Shown: positions 7,362-16,650, numbered from the stretch's first letter. The stretch is DNA of 64,000 nucleotides from CATQGW01 sp965242565 (GCA_965242565.1 OZ251457.1:868001-932000); one strand, 5' to 3'. The notes: generated from the letters alone by a model not told the origin. Numbers and translations: made by a program.

Positions 7362-9656
7362 ATGCGATCCGCCAGAATCGCCTTGTCGCTTGCGCTGCTG
7401 TCGCTCACTGTGATCTCAGTTGTTTGGGCTCGTCCCGCCCGAGCCGATTCGCCGCAGCTCACCACGACCTTGCATCAAGGATGGAATCTGGTTGGTTGGG
7501 TCGACGTCGAGACACCGGTCGGTCAGCTCTTCGGCGACGACGGAATACCGCGCCTTGAGTCAGTCCGGGCGTGGGACAGCGCGGAGCAGCGCTGGCTGAC
7601 CGCAGCGCCCGACAGAGGCGACCTGCAAACCTTGACGCCCGGCATGGGCTTGTGGCTGCGCGTAAGCCCCGGCGCATCGTTCGAATGGCGTCGCGCGCGG
7701 GGCCGTTATGCCAACTCGACGATGCTCCGCCCGGGCGAGAACCTCGTCGCATGGTCCGCGCTGGATGCCGTGCCCGCGGCTGTCGGCCTGCGTCAGATCC
7801 GCGATGCCGCGACGATGATCGGGGCATGGGACGCCGAGGAGCAGCGCTGGCGCTTAGCCGTTCCGCATATCCCGCACTCGATGTGGACCTTGACGCAGTT
7901 CAATCACGGCGACGCAGTCTGGATCGCCGCCGCCGATGAAATCGAGTGGCGTCAACTCACCGGCGAGAGTCCGCGCGTGACGTTCTTCGGCGACGTGAGC
8001 GAGGAGCAGCGCGAGACCACCCTGGCAGAGCTCGAGCTGATCCGCGAAACCTTCGCTACGGCATTCGGCGGCGTGTCGTCGGCGGTTGATGTTCTGGTGT
8101 TCGAGAACAGGGAGGTCTTTCAAGCTTGGGGGAAGCGCCACTACGGCAACGCTAGCGTCACACCCTGCGGCGAAGCCAGCGGCAGCCGCATCGCGTACGA
8201 CCTCGAATGCGGCGTAGACACGCTGGCCCATGAATATCTCCATCGGCTCCAGAACGCGACGGGTGCCGACAGGCAGAATGCGGCCCCGTACGATTGGCTC
8301 GCGGAAGGCACGGCGGAACTCGCATCCTTCCTGTTCGCTGATTCGTCCCACCCGGGCGAACTTGAGCGTCAGATCCGCGCCGCATGGACTGCGGCTACGA
8401 TAACCGATCTACCGCTGGACGATGCATCGAGCCCCGCGGTTGCCTATGTGGAGGGCGCCGTCGCCACGTATATGCTCGCGCAGCGCGCCGGAACCGATGC
8501 GCTGCTGCGGTATCTCCGCGATCTACATCCCGTCGGGCAAGAACACTCTCACTCGCGCAGCGCAAGCGATGTGTTCGAGCAGACATTCTCCATTTCTCTG
8601 GCCGAATTCTACCGCGAGTGGGAACAGGCGACTGAGTCGGTGCCGGCAGTTATCAGACCGCTCGAGCCGCAAGCCACCGAGTTGGTCTCAACTGAGTCTC
8701 CGTACCGACTCGATGTCGATGTTCGCGGGTTGGACGGCGAAACCGTCAATGAGGTCGTCACCATCGTACTACTCCCGGACATTCGAGGGACGAACTACGC
8801 TCTCGACGGTTCGCTCTCCATCGCTGCGCTCCCTGGTAACTACTCACCGAGCGCAGTCACCATGAACGGCTGCAAGCTGCCGTGGACCGCCAGGCGTCCG
8901 ACTGGTGGAACACTGAGTGAACTTGAGGTTTCAGACCAGTGGGGGTTGCCGCCGAACCAAATCCACCTCCGGACCGAAGGCTGTGACAGTATGATCACGG
9001 GGATCGTGCTGACTCCCGATGGCTCAGCGCTGGATCGCAGTGAATTTCGCGTGTGGATCGGTGCCTATCCGGAACCGTGGCCGTCCTATTGGCAGCCAGC
9101 AGAAACGGCGAGTGCGATACCGGGGTCGGACGGCAGATTCGAGATGCCAGTGCCCGCTGGTCGCTATTCGGTCAGCGTAGGCCCGGTCCAATTTGGCGCT
9201 TCTGGCTTCGGGTGGCACGCTCCCACCGGGCTGTCTGTCCATCCTAGCGACCGTCTCATCGTCAACGCGCCGCGGAGCGGTACCGTCGAAATCGAAGTGA
9301 CGCTCCCGTTCGGACGGCGAGTCGTGGTATCAGGTACTGTCTACGGTCCAACTGGCCAGCCCTTGCACGGCGTCAGCGTTGTGCCGTTCGGTCCTGCCCC
9401 TTCGAATCCGCGAGACTCGCGGGGTTGGATAGGGTGGGGAGAACGTACGGCGACCTCTGGCGCTTTCGACGTACCGTTTACGGGCGAGCAGGTGAAACTC
9501 AGGATCGTCAAGAGCGACAGTGGATGTTCAATCGGCACGTTCGGGCCAAACGGCTTCGCGGCAGGAGACCAGCGAGACGTCGGAAACTACTTCGGCGTCA
9601 ACGACGAAGACATCACCGACCTCGAGATTCGTCTCCCCAGCCTTGAGTGCAGCTGA
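7362..9656 (+). CDS. secreted zinc metallopeptidase-like protein with GWNLVGW-type repeats and carboxypeptidase-regulatory-like domains
   Basis: 764 residues. A Sec signal peptide (residues 1-29, ending ARPARAD) is followed by two repeats that each open with a conserved Trp-Asn/Asn-Leu-Val core (HQGWNLVGWVD near 38; PGENLVAWSA near 122). A gluzincin-like site follows: HEYLH near residue 287 and the third ligand in YDWLAEGTAEL near 312, as in peptidase MA-like proteins. The second half carries beta-sandwich domains (ITGIVLTPDG, VSGTVYGPTGQPLHGVSV). The start at 7362 has a GAAGGAG site. GC content is lower than in the housekeeping genes. Export to the surface or medium is inferred from the signal peptide; the target is unknown. 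Confidence 0.82.
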   Translation: MRSARIALSLALLSLTVISVVWARPARADSPQLTTTLHQGWNLVGWVDVETPVGQLFGDDGIPRLESVRAWDSAEQRWLTAAPDRGDLQTLTPGMGLWLRVSPGASFEWRRARGRYANSTMLRPGENLVAWSALDAVPAAVGLRQIRDAATMIGAWDAEEQRWRLAVPHIPHSMWTLTQFNHGDAVWIAAADEIEWRQLTGESPRVTFFGDVSEEQRETTLAELELIRETFATAFGGVSSAVDVLVFENREVFQAWGKRHYGNASVTPCGEASGSRIAYDLECGVDTLAHEYLHRLQNATGADRQNAAPYDWLAEGTAELASFLFADSSHPGELERQIRAAWTAATITDLPLDDASSPAVAYVEGAVATYMLAQRAGTDALLRYLRDLHPVGQEHSHSRSASDVFEQTFSISLAEFYREWEQATESVPAVIRPLEPQATELVSTESPYRLDVDVRGLDGETVNEVVTIVLLPDIRGTNYALDGSLSIAALPGNYSPSAVTMNGCKLPWTARRPTGGTLSELEVSDQWGLPPNQIHLRTEGCDSMITGIVLTPDGSALDRSEFRVWIGAYPEPWPSYWQPAETASAIPGSDGRFEMPVPAGRYSVSVGPVQFGASGFGWHAPTGLSVHPSDRLIVNAPRSGTVEIEVTLPFGRRVVVSGTVYGPTGQPLHGVSVVPFGPAPSNPRDSRGWIGWGERTATSGAFDVPFTGEQVKLRIVKSDSGCSIGTFGPNGFAAGDQRDVGNYFGVNDEDITDLEIRLPSLECS

Positions 9657-9665
9657 GTCACCGCG

Positions 9666-10220
9666 CTACGGCTCGAGGCCGGGCGTGCCTGGCTCGAGCT
9701 GCACACCGAGCGTGTTGAGCGCCATCGAGACCAGGTTGTACTGCCCCACCGCGAAGACGACATCCATCAGCTGTTGCGTGTTGTAGCTCCGGCCCAGCGC
9801 TTCCCAGGTCGCATCGGAGACGAAGGCGTCGGCGTGCAGTTCGTCGGCAGCGGTGAGCAGGGCGCGCTCGTGCTCGGTCCAGCCCTCCGCGCCGGCGCCC
9901 GCTTTGATCCGCTCCACCTCTTCGAGCGTCAGCCCCGCTTCCTGACCGATCCGGCGGTGCTGGCCGAACTCGTAGCCCGATTGGCAGTTCCAGCCGGTGC
10001 GCAGGATCAGGATTTCGCGCTCGCGCGGCGGCAGCGTGGAGCCGGCCAGCACGTGCCGTGCGAACTGCCCCCAGGCGCGCGACAGCTCGGGGTAGTTGGC
10101 CAGGGTGCGGGTGATGTTGAGCAGCGGTCCGCGCGCGGCGGCGCGCTCCAGCTGTTCTTTCGCCAACCCCTCGGCGCTCTCCGGATCGAGCGGCGGCACG
10201 CGCGGTTCGTTGAGACGCAT
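9666..10220 (-). CDS. carboxymuconolactone decarboxylase / AhpD-like family protein
   Basis: A 184-residue alpha-helical CMD-family protein. The core LPPREREILILRTGWNCQSG and YEFGQHRRIGQEAGL lies at about residues 60-97, followed by ALLTAADELHADAFVSDATW and the closing NLVSMALNTLGVQLEPG. Only one Cys is present in the position where AhpD has CxxC, so peroxidase-coupled disulfide reduction is unlikely as written. ATG 10220 has a perfect AAGGAGG site; the frame extends further upstream without homology. It lies 37 bp downstream of hisC on the same strand and may be cotranscribed. Confidence 0.85.
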   Translation of the reverse strand: MRLNEPRVPPLDPESAEGLAKEQLERAAARGPLLNITRTLANYPELSRAWGQFARHVLAGSTLPPREREILILRTGWNCQSGYEFGQHRRIGQEAGLTLEEVERIKAGAGAEGWTEHERALLTAADELHADAFVSDATWEALGRSYNTQQLMDVVFAVGQYNLVSMALNTLGVQLEPGTPGLEP

Positions 10221-10257
10221 CACGACCTCCTTGCAGCCTCGCAAACTTGTTGCGGCG

Positions 10258-11382
10258 TCAGGATACGACGCGGGTGATGCGCTCGAGCAGGGTAGGCAGT
10301 TGGTCGGGGCGCGGCACGGAGATGCGCACGCAGTTGCGCAGCCGCCGGTTGGAGTAAAAGCGCACGAATACGCCCTGGCGCGCGAGCGCGTCGTGCAGCT
10401 CGCGCCCCGCGCTGGAGGTCGCGCCGGCGTCCTCGCCGAGCGGCGCGACACGCACCAGCACGAAGTTGGCCTGCGAGGGATAGGGGCGCAGCGAGGCGTG
10501 CTCGGCGAGCGCGGCGATTAAGCGCTCGCGCGTCTCCACGATCTGCTCCGCCTGCGCGTTGAGCGCGTCCACCGCCCGCAGCGCGGCCAGACCGGCCGCC
10601 TCGGCAGCGGCGTTGATGTTGTAGGGCTGCTTGATCTTGTGCAGCGCCTCCACCAGCGCCGGGTGCGCGACCGCGTAGCCCAGCCGCAGCCCCGCGATGC
10701 CCGCCCACTTGGAGAATGTGCGCACGACGATCAGGCGCGGATGCTGATCGAGCAGGTCAAGCGCCGACTCGGAGGCGAAATCCACATACGCCTCGTCCAA
10801 CAGCACCGTTGCGCCCGTCCCAAGCAGCGCCTCCAGCGCCGAGCGCGGGAAGAGATCGCCGGTCGGGTTGTTGGGCGAGGTCAGAATCGTCAGTTCCGCG
10901 CGCCGCGCCGCCGCAATCAGCGGCTCCAGTTCGATCCCGAACTCCGATCCGCGCGGGACCTCCACCAGCTCCAGCCCGTTCACGTCGGCCAGGAACGGAT
11001 ACATCCCAAAGCTGGGCGTGGAGGTGACGATCGGCTGGTTGGGCGAGACGAGGGCCCGGATAATCAGATCGAGCAGCTCGTCCGCGCCTGCGCCCCCAAT
11101 CACCTGGTTGGGAGCGACGCCGACGTGCTCCGCGATCGCACTCCGCAGCCGCGTCTGCTGCGGATCCGGATAGATCGCAGCCGAATTGTCGCTCGCCGCC
11201 AACTCCTGCAGCGCAGCCCGAACCTGCGGATGCACGCCGAACGGATTCTCGTTGGCGTCCAGCTTCAGCGCATCTTCGACGGGGATGCCGACCCGGCGGC
11301 AACGCTCGGCCAGCGGCACGACCGGCTCGTAGCCCGGCAGCGCCGCGAGATGCGGGTGGACCCGGGGCGGCTCGTGCGGCAT
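10258..11382 (-). CDS. hisC: histidinol-phosphate aminotransferase
   Basis: A PLP-dependent fold-type I aminotransferase of 374 residues. It transaminates imidazole-acetol phosphate in histidine synthesis. Visible landmarks are LDANENPFG near residue 40, SPNNPTGDLFP, LDEAYVDF, and the PLP lysine in TFSKWAGIAGLRLGY (about residue 215). It starts two bases after the hisD stop, supporting the histidine assignment over other aminotransferases. Confidence 0.94.
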   Translation of the reverse strand: MPHEPPRVHPHLAALPGYEPVVPLAERCRRVGIPVEDALKLDANENPFGVHPQVRAALQELAASDNSAAIYPDPQQTRLRSAIAEHVGVAPNQVIGGAGADELLDLIIRALVSPNQPIVTSTPSFGMYPFLADVNGLELVEVPRGSEFGIELEPLIAAARRAELTILTSPNNPTGDLFPRSALEALLGTGATVLLDEAYVDFASESALDLLDQHPRLIVVRTFSKWAGIAGLRLGYAVAHPALVEALHKIKQPYNINAAAEAAGLAALRAVDALNAQAEQIVETRERLIAALAEHASLRPYPSQANFVLVRVAPLGEDAGATSSAGRELHDALARQGVFVRFYSNRRLRNCVRISVPRPDQLPTLLERITRVVS

Positions 11383-11384
11383 CG

Positions 11385-12743
11385 CTAGCGATCCACCCGG
11401 CGGCGCTCCAGCGAGCGGGCGTGCGCCGTCAGCTGCTCGGCGTGAGCGATCCGTTCGGCATCCGCCGCCAGCGAATCCAGCGTGTCCGCGTCCACATTCA
11501 CCACCGTCGTGATCTTGCGGAACTCGCCCACGTTGAGCGCCGACGCATAGCGCGCCGCGCCGCCGGTCGGCATCACGTGCGAGGGGCCGGCCACGTAGTC
11601 GCCCAGCGCCTCAGGCGAGGCGTCGCCGATGAACAGCCCGCCCGCGTTGCGCACCTGGTCGGCGCGCGCGTGCGCGTCGCGGGTGACCAGCGCGAGGTGC
11701 TCCGGCGCGTATTCGTTGGCCAGCGCCAGCGCATCGTCAAGCGTTTCGACGCAGGCGATGCCGCCGCGCTGCTCAAACGCGGCCAGCGCCACATCCCGCC
11801 GCGGCAACGCCGCCGCCTGCTCGCGCAGCTCGCGCTCGACCGCGTCGGCAAGAGTCTCGCTGGGCGTGATCAGGATCGGCGCGGCGAAGCGGTCGTGTTC
11901 CGCCTGCGCGAGCAAATCCGCCGCGCAGAGCGCCGGATCCGCCGAGTCGTCGGCCACGATCAGCGTCTCCGTCGGGCCGTAGACCGCGTCGATGCCGACC
12001 GCGCCGAACACCTGCCGCTTGGCCGCGGTCACCCAGCGGTTGCCGGGGCCGAAAATCTTGTCCACCGCGGGAATCGATTCGGTGCCGTAGGCGAGCGCGG
12101 CGATCGCCTGCGCGCCTCCCACCTTGTAGACGCTGCGCACGCCGGCGATCTCCGCCGCGACTAGCTTGAGCGGCGCGACCGCCGCCCCGCCGTTCGCCGT
12201 CGGCGCGGCGGGGCTGACGATCGTCACATCCTCAACCCCCGCCACGAGCGCCGGGATCGCCGTGTGCAACACCGACGACGGGTACACAACATCAACGCCC
12301 GGCACGTAGAGCCCGACACGCGCGATCGGGCGCACCACCTGGCCCAGCCCATCCTCGGAGAACGACTGCGCGGCGTGCCGCAGCTGCACTTCGTGGTAGG
12401 CGCGCACGCGGTCCGCCGCCAACTGGAGCGAGTTGATCAGATCGGGCGCCACAACCTCCCGCGCTGCGGCGAACTCGGCTTCGGAGACGCGGAATTCGTC
12501 CGGCGCGGCGCCGTCGATCGCCGCGCAGACGCGGCGCAGCGCGGCATCGCCGCCCTCTCGCACCTCGCGCAGGATTCGGCTGACCGCCTGATCGAACGAC
12601 GGCGCGTCGTCCCACAAACGAGCGATGATCTGCGCTTCGGCCGGCGTCAGCGCGCCTTCGTCGGGGCGGCGGCGTGCGAGCAACGCCGTCCGCGCTTCGT
12701 CCAGCCCACGCCAGACCGGCACGTTGCCAATCGCGCCGCTCAC
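11385..12743 (-). CDS. hisD: histidinol dehydrogenase
   Basis: Oxidises histidinol to histidine in two NAD-dependent steps. The 452-residue product carries PGVDVVYPSSVLHTAIPA, KVGGAQAIAALAYGTE, the FGPGNRWVTAAKRQV segment, the Zn/catalytic QAEHD, NEYAPEHL and GPSHVMPTGG. A GTG at 12743 forms a GTGA overlap with the stop of the upstream gene, so it is preferred; an ATG at 12761 would lie inside that gene. It forms an operon with hisC just downstream. Confidence 0.95.
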   Translation of the reverse strand: MSGAIGNVPVWRGLDEARTALLARRRPDEGALTPAEAQIIARLWDDAPSFDQAVSRILREVREGGDAALRRVCAAIDGAAPDEFRVSEAEFAAAREVVAPDLINSLQLAADRVRAYHEVQLRHAAQSFSEDGLGQVVRPIARVGLYVPGVDVVYPSSVLHTAIPALVAGVEDVTIVSPAAPTANGGAAVAPLKLVAAEIAGVRSVYKVGGAQAIAALAYGTESIPAVDKIFGPGNRWVTAAKRQVFGAVGIDAVYGPTETLIVADDSADPALCAADLLAQAEHDRFAAPILITPSETLADAVERELREQAAALPRRDVALAAFEQRGGIACVETLDDALALANEYAPEHLALVTRDAHARADQVRNAGGLFIGDASPEALGDYVAGPSHVMPTGGAARYASALNVGEFRKITTVVNVDADTLDSLAADAERIAHAEQLTAHARSLERRRVDR

Positions 12744-13501
12744 GCCGCATCCCCGAGCCACTCGCCGAGCGCCTGCGCGGTGCGCTCCGCCGTCAGTTCA
12801 AAGAAAGCGTCGAGCGTCGCCTGATCGACATGGTTGAGCGTCTGGTCAAGCAGCTCCGGCACGCGCTCCATGAACTCGTTCAGCCCCTGCGCATCGGCGA
12901 TGCCGGCGCGGTTGAGGTGGCGGGACGCGATGAAGGTAAAGCGCTCCCAATCGGGCGGATGCTCGGTCACCGCCGCCGTGGTGTCGCGCCACTGTTCGAG
13001 CGTCGCGTGGTCGATGAAACCGGCGTCGATCTCCAGCGCCGAGGCGAAGAGCGCGCGCCGCATGTGCTGCATCGTCTCGCCCCGCTCGCGCTCGCGGCGG
13101 TCGAACTCGTACTGCAGGATGCGATCGAGCAGGTTGGCGTGATCGTCGCCGCCCAGCAGCGAGCGCCGGCCGAAATAGGGGCGGTAGATTGCCGTCACGT
13201 ATTCCTGATCCATGATCAGGTGCGTGAGGTAGCCGCAGACCCAGGAGCGCGTCTGCGGCGAGAGCCGCGCCGTGTCGCGCAGCCCGCGGTGCGCCTCGAA
13301 GAACGCCGCCACGCTGTCCTGGTGGCGCTCGTCGGTGATGTCGAAAAAGTGCGTGCGCTCGCGCTCCCAGCGGGTGATCACCCGAATGTCGGGCGTGGTC
13401 GCGCCGAGCAGGAACTCGCCGTTGTCGGCATCCAGCCCGTGCGCGGTGAGGCGCTCACCGGCGCGGCAGGCGGCGATCATGTGCGAAACGAGCGCAGGCA
13501 T
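12740..13501 (-). CDS. zinc-dependent phospholipase C-like domain protein
   Basis: 253 residues beginning MPALVSHMIAACRAGERLTA. The pattern of conserved His/Asp (SHM near 6, FLLGATTPDIRV near 33, THFFDITDERHQDS near 48, VCGYLTHLIMDQEYV near 88) matches the zinc-dependent phospholipase C / S1-P1-like family, where these residues bind three metals. No signal peptide is seen, so an intracellular phosphodiesterase is as likely as a lipase. The start at 13501 is the ATG giving the family N terminus; a longer frame to 13774 overlaps the divergent NfeD gene. It precedes hisD with a 4-base overlap. Confidence 0.75.
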   Translation of the reverse strand: MPALVSHMIAACRAGERLTAHGLDADNGEFLLGATTPDIRVITRWERERTHFFDITDERHQDSVAAFFEAHRGLRDTARLSPQTRSWVCGYLTHLIMDQEYVTAIYRPYFGRRSLLGGDDHANLLDRILQYEFDRRERERGETMQHMRRALFASALEIDAGFIDHATLEQWRDTTAAVTEHPPDWERFTFIASRHLNRAGIADAQGLNEFMERVPELLDQTLNHVDQATLDAFFELTAERTAQALGEWLGDAA

Positions 13502-13568
13502 GCCGCGCAGTTTATCGCGCCGCCGCAGTAAGGCGGCGTTCCGCTTGCTGCGGCCTATGCTTGAGGGC

Positions 13569-14939
13569 ATGCGCAAGATGCGGCTGGCCCTGTGGTCCAC
13601 CCTAATCCTGATCGGGGCGCTGTTCGTGGCCTGTAGCGACTCCACGCCCTCTGGCGCAGTCCACATCTCCCGCCTCGCCCGCGACATCGGGCCCGTCTCC
13701 GAGAACTTCATCGATCGCGCGCTCGACCGCGCCGAGAAACACAACGCCGCCGCCTGGGTGCTGGTCCTCGACACTCCGGGCGGCCTGATTAGCTCGACCG
13801 ATGAGATCGTTCAGCGCTTCCTCGCCGCCGAAGTTCCGGTCGTCGTCTTCGTCGGACCCGCCGGTGCGCGCGCCGCTTCCGCCGGGACCTTCATCACGAT
13901 GGCCGGGCACATCGCCGCGATGGCGCCCAACACCCAGATCGGGGCCGCGCACCCCGTCTCCGGCAGCGGCGAGGACATCGACGGCGACCTCAACGCGAAG
14001 ATCACGAACGACGCGGCGGCCGACATCCGTGGGATCGCCGAGGTGCGCGGGCGCAACGCCGAATGGGCAGAGCAGGCCGTCCGCGAATCCGTCTCCGTGA
14101 CCGGCTCCGAAGCCGTCGACCTCAATGTCATCGATCTCACCGCCGACGACATTGACGACCTGCTCAACCGGATCCACGGCCGCGCTGTGCTCGTGCAGCC
14201 CGACGGTCCTACCGTCATCCTCCGCGTCGCCGACGCCGAGCGGGTCGAAACCAACTACACCCTGGTCGAGAACATCCTCTCCGTGATCGCCAACCCCACC
14301 GTCGCCTTCATCCTGCTCGGCCTCGGCCAACTCGCCCTCGTCATCGAGCTCTGGTCGCCGGGCCTGGTCGGCCCCGGCGTCTTCGGCGTGATCATGCTGA
14401 TCGCCGGCTTCTTCGCGCTGGGACCACTGGACACGAACCCCGCCGGCATCGCGCTGATCGTCCTCGCCGTCATCCTCTTCGCCGTCGAAATCTTTGTCGC
14501 GGGCTTCGGCGTCTTCGGCATCGGCGGCATCGTCGCGCTGATCCTCGGCGGGTTAATCCTGATGAGCGATACGTCGTTCGACGCCGAGGGGGTCTCGATC
14601 TGGGCGCTGGTCGTGGTCGGCGGCACGGCCGCCGTCGTGGTCGGCGGCATCGGCCTGCTGCTGGCGATTGACCGCCGCAAACCTAAATGGGAGCCGTCCG
14701 GCTCCGGCGCGACGATCGTCGGGCACGAGGGCACCGCGCACACCGCCGTAGGCGGCAACGGCACCGTCGTGATCGACTCCGAGCTCTGGTCCGCCCGCGC
14801 CGTCGCCGGCCGTATCCCCCGGAACACCCCGGTCCGCGTCGTGGAGATGGACGGTCTGACCGTCGTAGTCGAGCCCACCGTCCCCATCGAGGCGATTGAC
14901 CCCGATGTCCTCGGCGACGGCTCGGTGCGGGAGCGCTAA
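13569..14939 (+). CDS. NfeD-like membrane serine protease (ClpP-class domain)
   Basis: About 456 residues. After an N-terminal hydrophobic segment ending in VACSDS (a possible lipid-attached or signal segment) comes a ClpP-class protease domain (LDTPGGLISSTDEIV; nucleophile Ser in AASAGTFI; candidate Lys in NAKITNDAA). Four or five membrane helices follow between residues about 240 and 375, then the NfeD beta-barrel end (NTPVRVVEMDGLTVVVEP). Family members cleave membrane-associated proteins and are linked to membrane quality control. Starts at 13557, 13569 and 13578 are all possible; GAGGG lies at 13563-13567. Confidence 0.88.
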   Translation: MRKMRLALWSTLILIGALFVACSDSTPSGAVHISRLARDIGPVSENFIDRALDRAEKHNAAAWVLVLDTPGGLISSTDEIVQRFLAAEVPVVVFVGPAGARAASAGTFITMAGHIAAMAPNTQIGAAHPVSGSGEDIDGDLNAKITNDAAADIRGIAEVRGRNAEWAEQAVRESVSVTGSEAVDLNVIDLTADDIDDLLNRIHGRAVLVQPDGPTVILRVADAERVETNYTLVENILSVIANPTVAFILLGLGQLALVIELWSPGLVGPGVFGVIMLIAGFFALGPLDTNPAGIALIVLAVILFAVEIFVAGFGVFGIGGIVALILGGLILMSDTSFDAEGVSIWALVVVGGTAAVVVGGIGLLLAIDRRKPKWEPSGSGATIVGHEGTAHTAVGGNGTVVIDSELWSARAVAGRIPRNTPVRVVEMDGLTVVVEPTVPIEAIDPDVLGDGSVRER

Positions 14940-15364
14940 GCGTCTGCGTGGGGCTCGAGCTGTTCTAGCTCGTCCAAACGCTCGTGCAGCCAGCCGATCA
15001 GCCCGAGCCAAACGATGCTGTCGTGTAGTGAAACCTCACGTTCAACGTCGTGTGTGAGGACATTGCGCACTCCGCGTGTGACTCCAAGCACGAGATAGCG
15101 GAGTCCGGCATGTTCGTCGCGCTCGATCGGCGTCGCGCGAGTGTTGAGCGCGAGGACCGGCGATTTGTCAGCCAAAGCGTGTTGAACCAATACCTGCCCA
15201 TCGAGGTCCGGGAGATCGGCGAGCACACGCAACCGGTTCAGCAGCCGTTGAGCCTCGTGGCGCACGGCGTCTCGGTAGTAGCCGTCGCGACGCAGATTCT
15301 GGGTGTGTTCGCTCAGCGATATCTGCGCGAAGTCGACTTCAACGAGATCGGCATCCTCGCTCAC
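14936..15364 (-). CDS. TIGR02391/Ymh-type protein with an RN(x)3H HEPN-like motif
   Basis: 142 residues, all helical in appearance. The core YRDAVRHEAQRLLNRLRVL near residue 30 and the C-terminal GVTRGVRNVLTHDVE near residue 100 match the Hypoth_Ymh (TIGR02391) pattern. The RNVLTH stretch fits the RX4-6H catalytic motif of HEPN ribonucleases. The start ATG overlaps the stop of the upstream gene by four bases, so the two are translationally coupled. The gene ends four bases inside the convergent NfeD gene. A toxin-like or phage-response RNase role is inferred from the motif and pairing only. Confidence 0.7.
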   Translation of the reverse strand: MSEDADLVEVDFAQISLSEHTQNLRRDGYYRDAVRHEAQRLLNRLRVLADLPDLDGQVLVQHALADKSPVLALNTRATPIERDEHAGLRYLVLGVTRGVRNVLTHDVEREVSLHDSIVWLGLIGWLHERLDELEQLEPHADA

Positions 15365-15990
15365 TGGTGCGCCAGCCGCTGGGCGAGCTCACGAGCGGCT
15401 TCAACGCCCATCCCGCGCAGGCGGACCCGGCGATTGGGGCTGGCCGCCGCGCCGCGCACCGAAATCTCTTTTATCTGGTCCAGTGCCAGATCGACGGCGG
15501 CATCGTCAAGCTCCCCATGAGCGAGGGCCGCATCGCGGACGTTGCGAGTACCGGTTTCGAGACCCAGTGCGGCGCGCGCGGCGGTCACCAACAACGCGAT
15601 TTCGCGGGTCGCGTCGGTCGGTTGCTTGCTGAGGGACGCCGACTTCAGGCGCAGTTTCGGCGTTGCGCCGCCGATGTCGTAGAAATCGGCGACGCGATCA
15701 GACGCGATGCCCAAGTACTGCGCGATCGCGTCAGCGCGTTGCGTCTCTGTCGCGAACGCCTCGTCGAGCGCTTCCCTGCTGGTCTGGCCAGGCGGCTCTT
15801 CCGTCCACTCATCGGGCGCGTCCAGCCGCTCGGCGCCGTTTTGGAGCATCGTCTCGAGGACCAGCTTGAAGGCCGCTTGGCGTGTGGCTTGATCAACCTC
15901 GCCGGCCACCGGTGAAGTGGCGCTCCAGGCGTCCGCGACGATTCGGCTGAGCCGTTCGGCCTCGGCAGAAGTGTGCGAAGCGGTCGTCAT
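15361..15990 (-). CDS. uncharacterised protein coupled to the HEPN-like gene
   Basis: 209 residues that I do not recognise confidently. The N-terminal third is helical and acidic; the middle has ADAIAQYLGIASDRVADFYD and TREIALLVTAARAALGLE; the basic C terminus ends with SPNRRVRLRGMGVEAARELA. There is no signal peptide or membrane segment. ATG 15990 is preceded by a GAGGGG site. The gene precedes and overlaps the HEPN-like gene by four bases, suggesting a partner, regulator or antidote, but no known antitoxin fold is evident. Confidence 0.65.
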   Translation of the reverse strand: MTTASHTSAEAERLSRIVADAWSATSPVAGEVDQATRQAAFKLVLETMLQNGAERLDAPDEWTEEPPGQTSREALDEAFATETQRADAIAQYLGIASDRVADFYDIGGATPKLRLKSASLSKQPTDATREIALLVTAARAALGLETGTRNVRDAALAHGELDDAAVDLALDQIKEISVRGAAASPNRRVRLRGMGVEAARELAQRLAHQ

Positions 15991-16055
15991 GAGCTGCCCC
16001 TCTTTGCGGCCCAATGATACGCGAGAGCCGGCGGCATCAGCGCGAATGTGATGCG

Positions 16056-16256
16056 TCAGTCGGGCGACTGGCCTGCGGGTTTGGTGTCGGACTGATCGTC
16101 TCTGCGGCGGCGGCGGGAGCGCTCGCCGAAGAGGATGAGCCAGACGACGCGGAGTACGGCACCGATCAGGAAGACGCGGAAGAGGTAGCGCCAGACGAGG
16201 CCGATCACGCGGAAGAGCGAGCCGAGCAGGCCGTGTTCGCGGATGAAATCGAGCAT
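16056..16256 (-). CDS. small membrane protein
   Basis: 66 residues: two short hydrophobic stretches (LLGSLFRVIGLVWRYLF and FLIGAVLRVVWLILFG) followed by a very basic tail (RSRRRRRDD). It begins 26 bases downstream of the rplS stop on the same strand and is probably cotranscribed. There is no clear ribosome site. Function unknown. Confidence 0.5.
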   Translation of the reverse strand: MLDFIREHGLLGSLFRVIGLVWRYLFRVFLIGAVLRVVWLILFGERSRRRRRDDQSDTKPAGQSPD

Positions 16257-16281
16257 GCCCGCAGTCCGCCCGTCGGAGCGG

Positions 16282-16650
16282 CTAGTAGGAGTGGATGGCG
16301 CGCGTGGCGTTGCGCGGGCGCTCGGGGATGCGGGCCGCGCGGCCGGTGCGCCCGCGCAGGTAGTAGAGGCGCGAGCGCCGCACGCGCCCGCGGCGGGTGA
16401 CTTCCACCCGCTCGACGCGCGGCGAGTGGTAGAGGAAAGTGCGCTCGACGCCGATCCCCTGCGTGACGCGGCGCACCGTGAAGTTGCTCGACGAGCCCTG
16501 CTTCTTGCGGCGGATGACCACGCCCTCGAAGACCTGGGTGCGCTCGCGCTCGCCCTCCACGACCTTGGCGTGGACGCGCACGGTGTCGCCGGGCTGGAAC
16601 TCCTCGATCTCGGGGTTGCGTTCGAGCGTGAGCAGGTCGGAGCGGTCCAT
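16282..16650 (-). CDS. rplS: 50S ribosomal protein L19
   Basis: 122 residues with the L19 pattern: FQPGDTVRVHAKVVEGERER, TQVFEGVVIRRKKQGS, FTVRRVTQGIGVERTFLYHS, RGRVRRSRLYYLRGRTGRAA. L19 sits at the interface of the two ribosomal subunits. It follows trmD on the same strand, the usual rpsP-rimM-trmD-rplS order, but rpsP and rimM are not here; trmD instead follows ftsZ. Confidence 0.97.
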   Translation of the reverse strand: MDRSDLLTLERNPEIEEFQPGDTVRVHAKVVEGERERTQVFEGVVIRRKKQGSSSNFTVRRVTQGIGVERTFLYHSPRVERVEVTRRGRVRRSRLYYLRGRTGRAARIPERPRNATRAIHSY

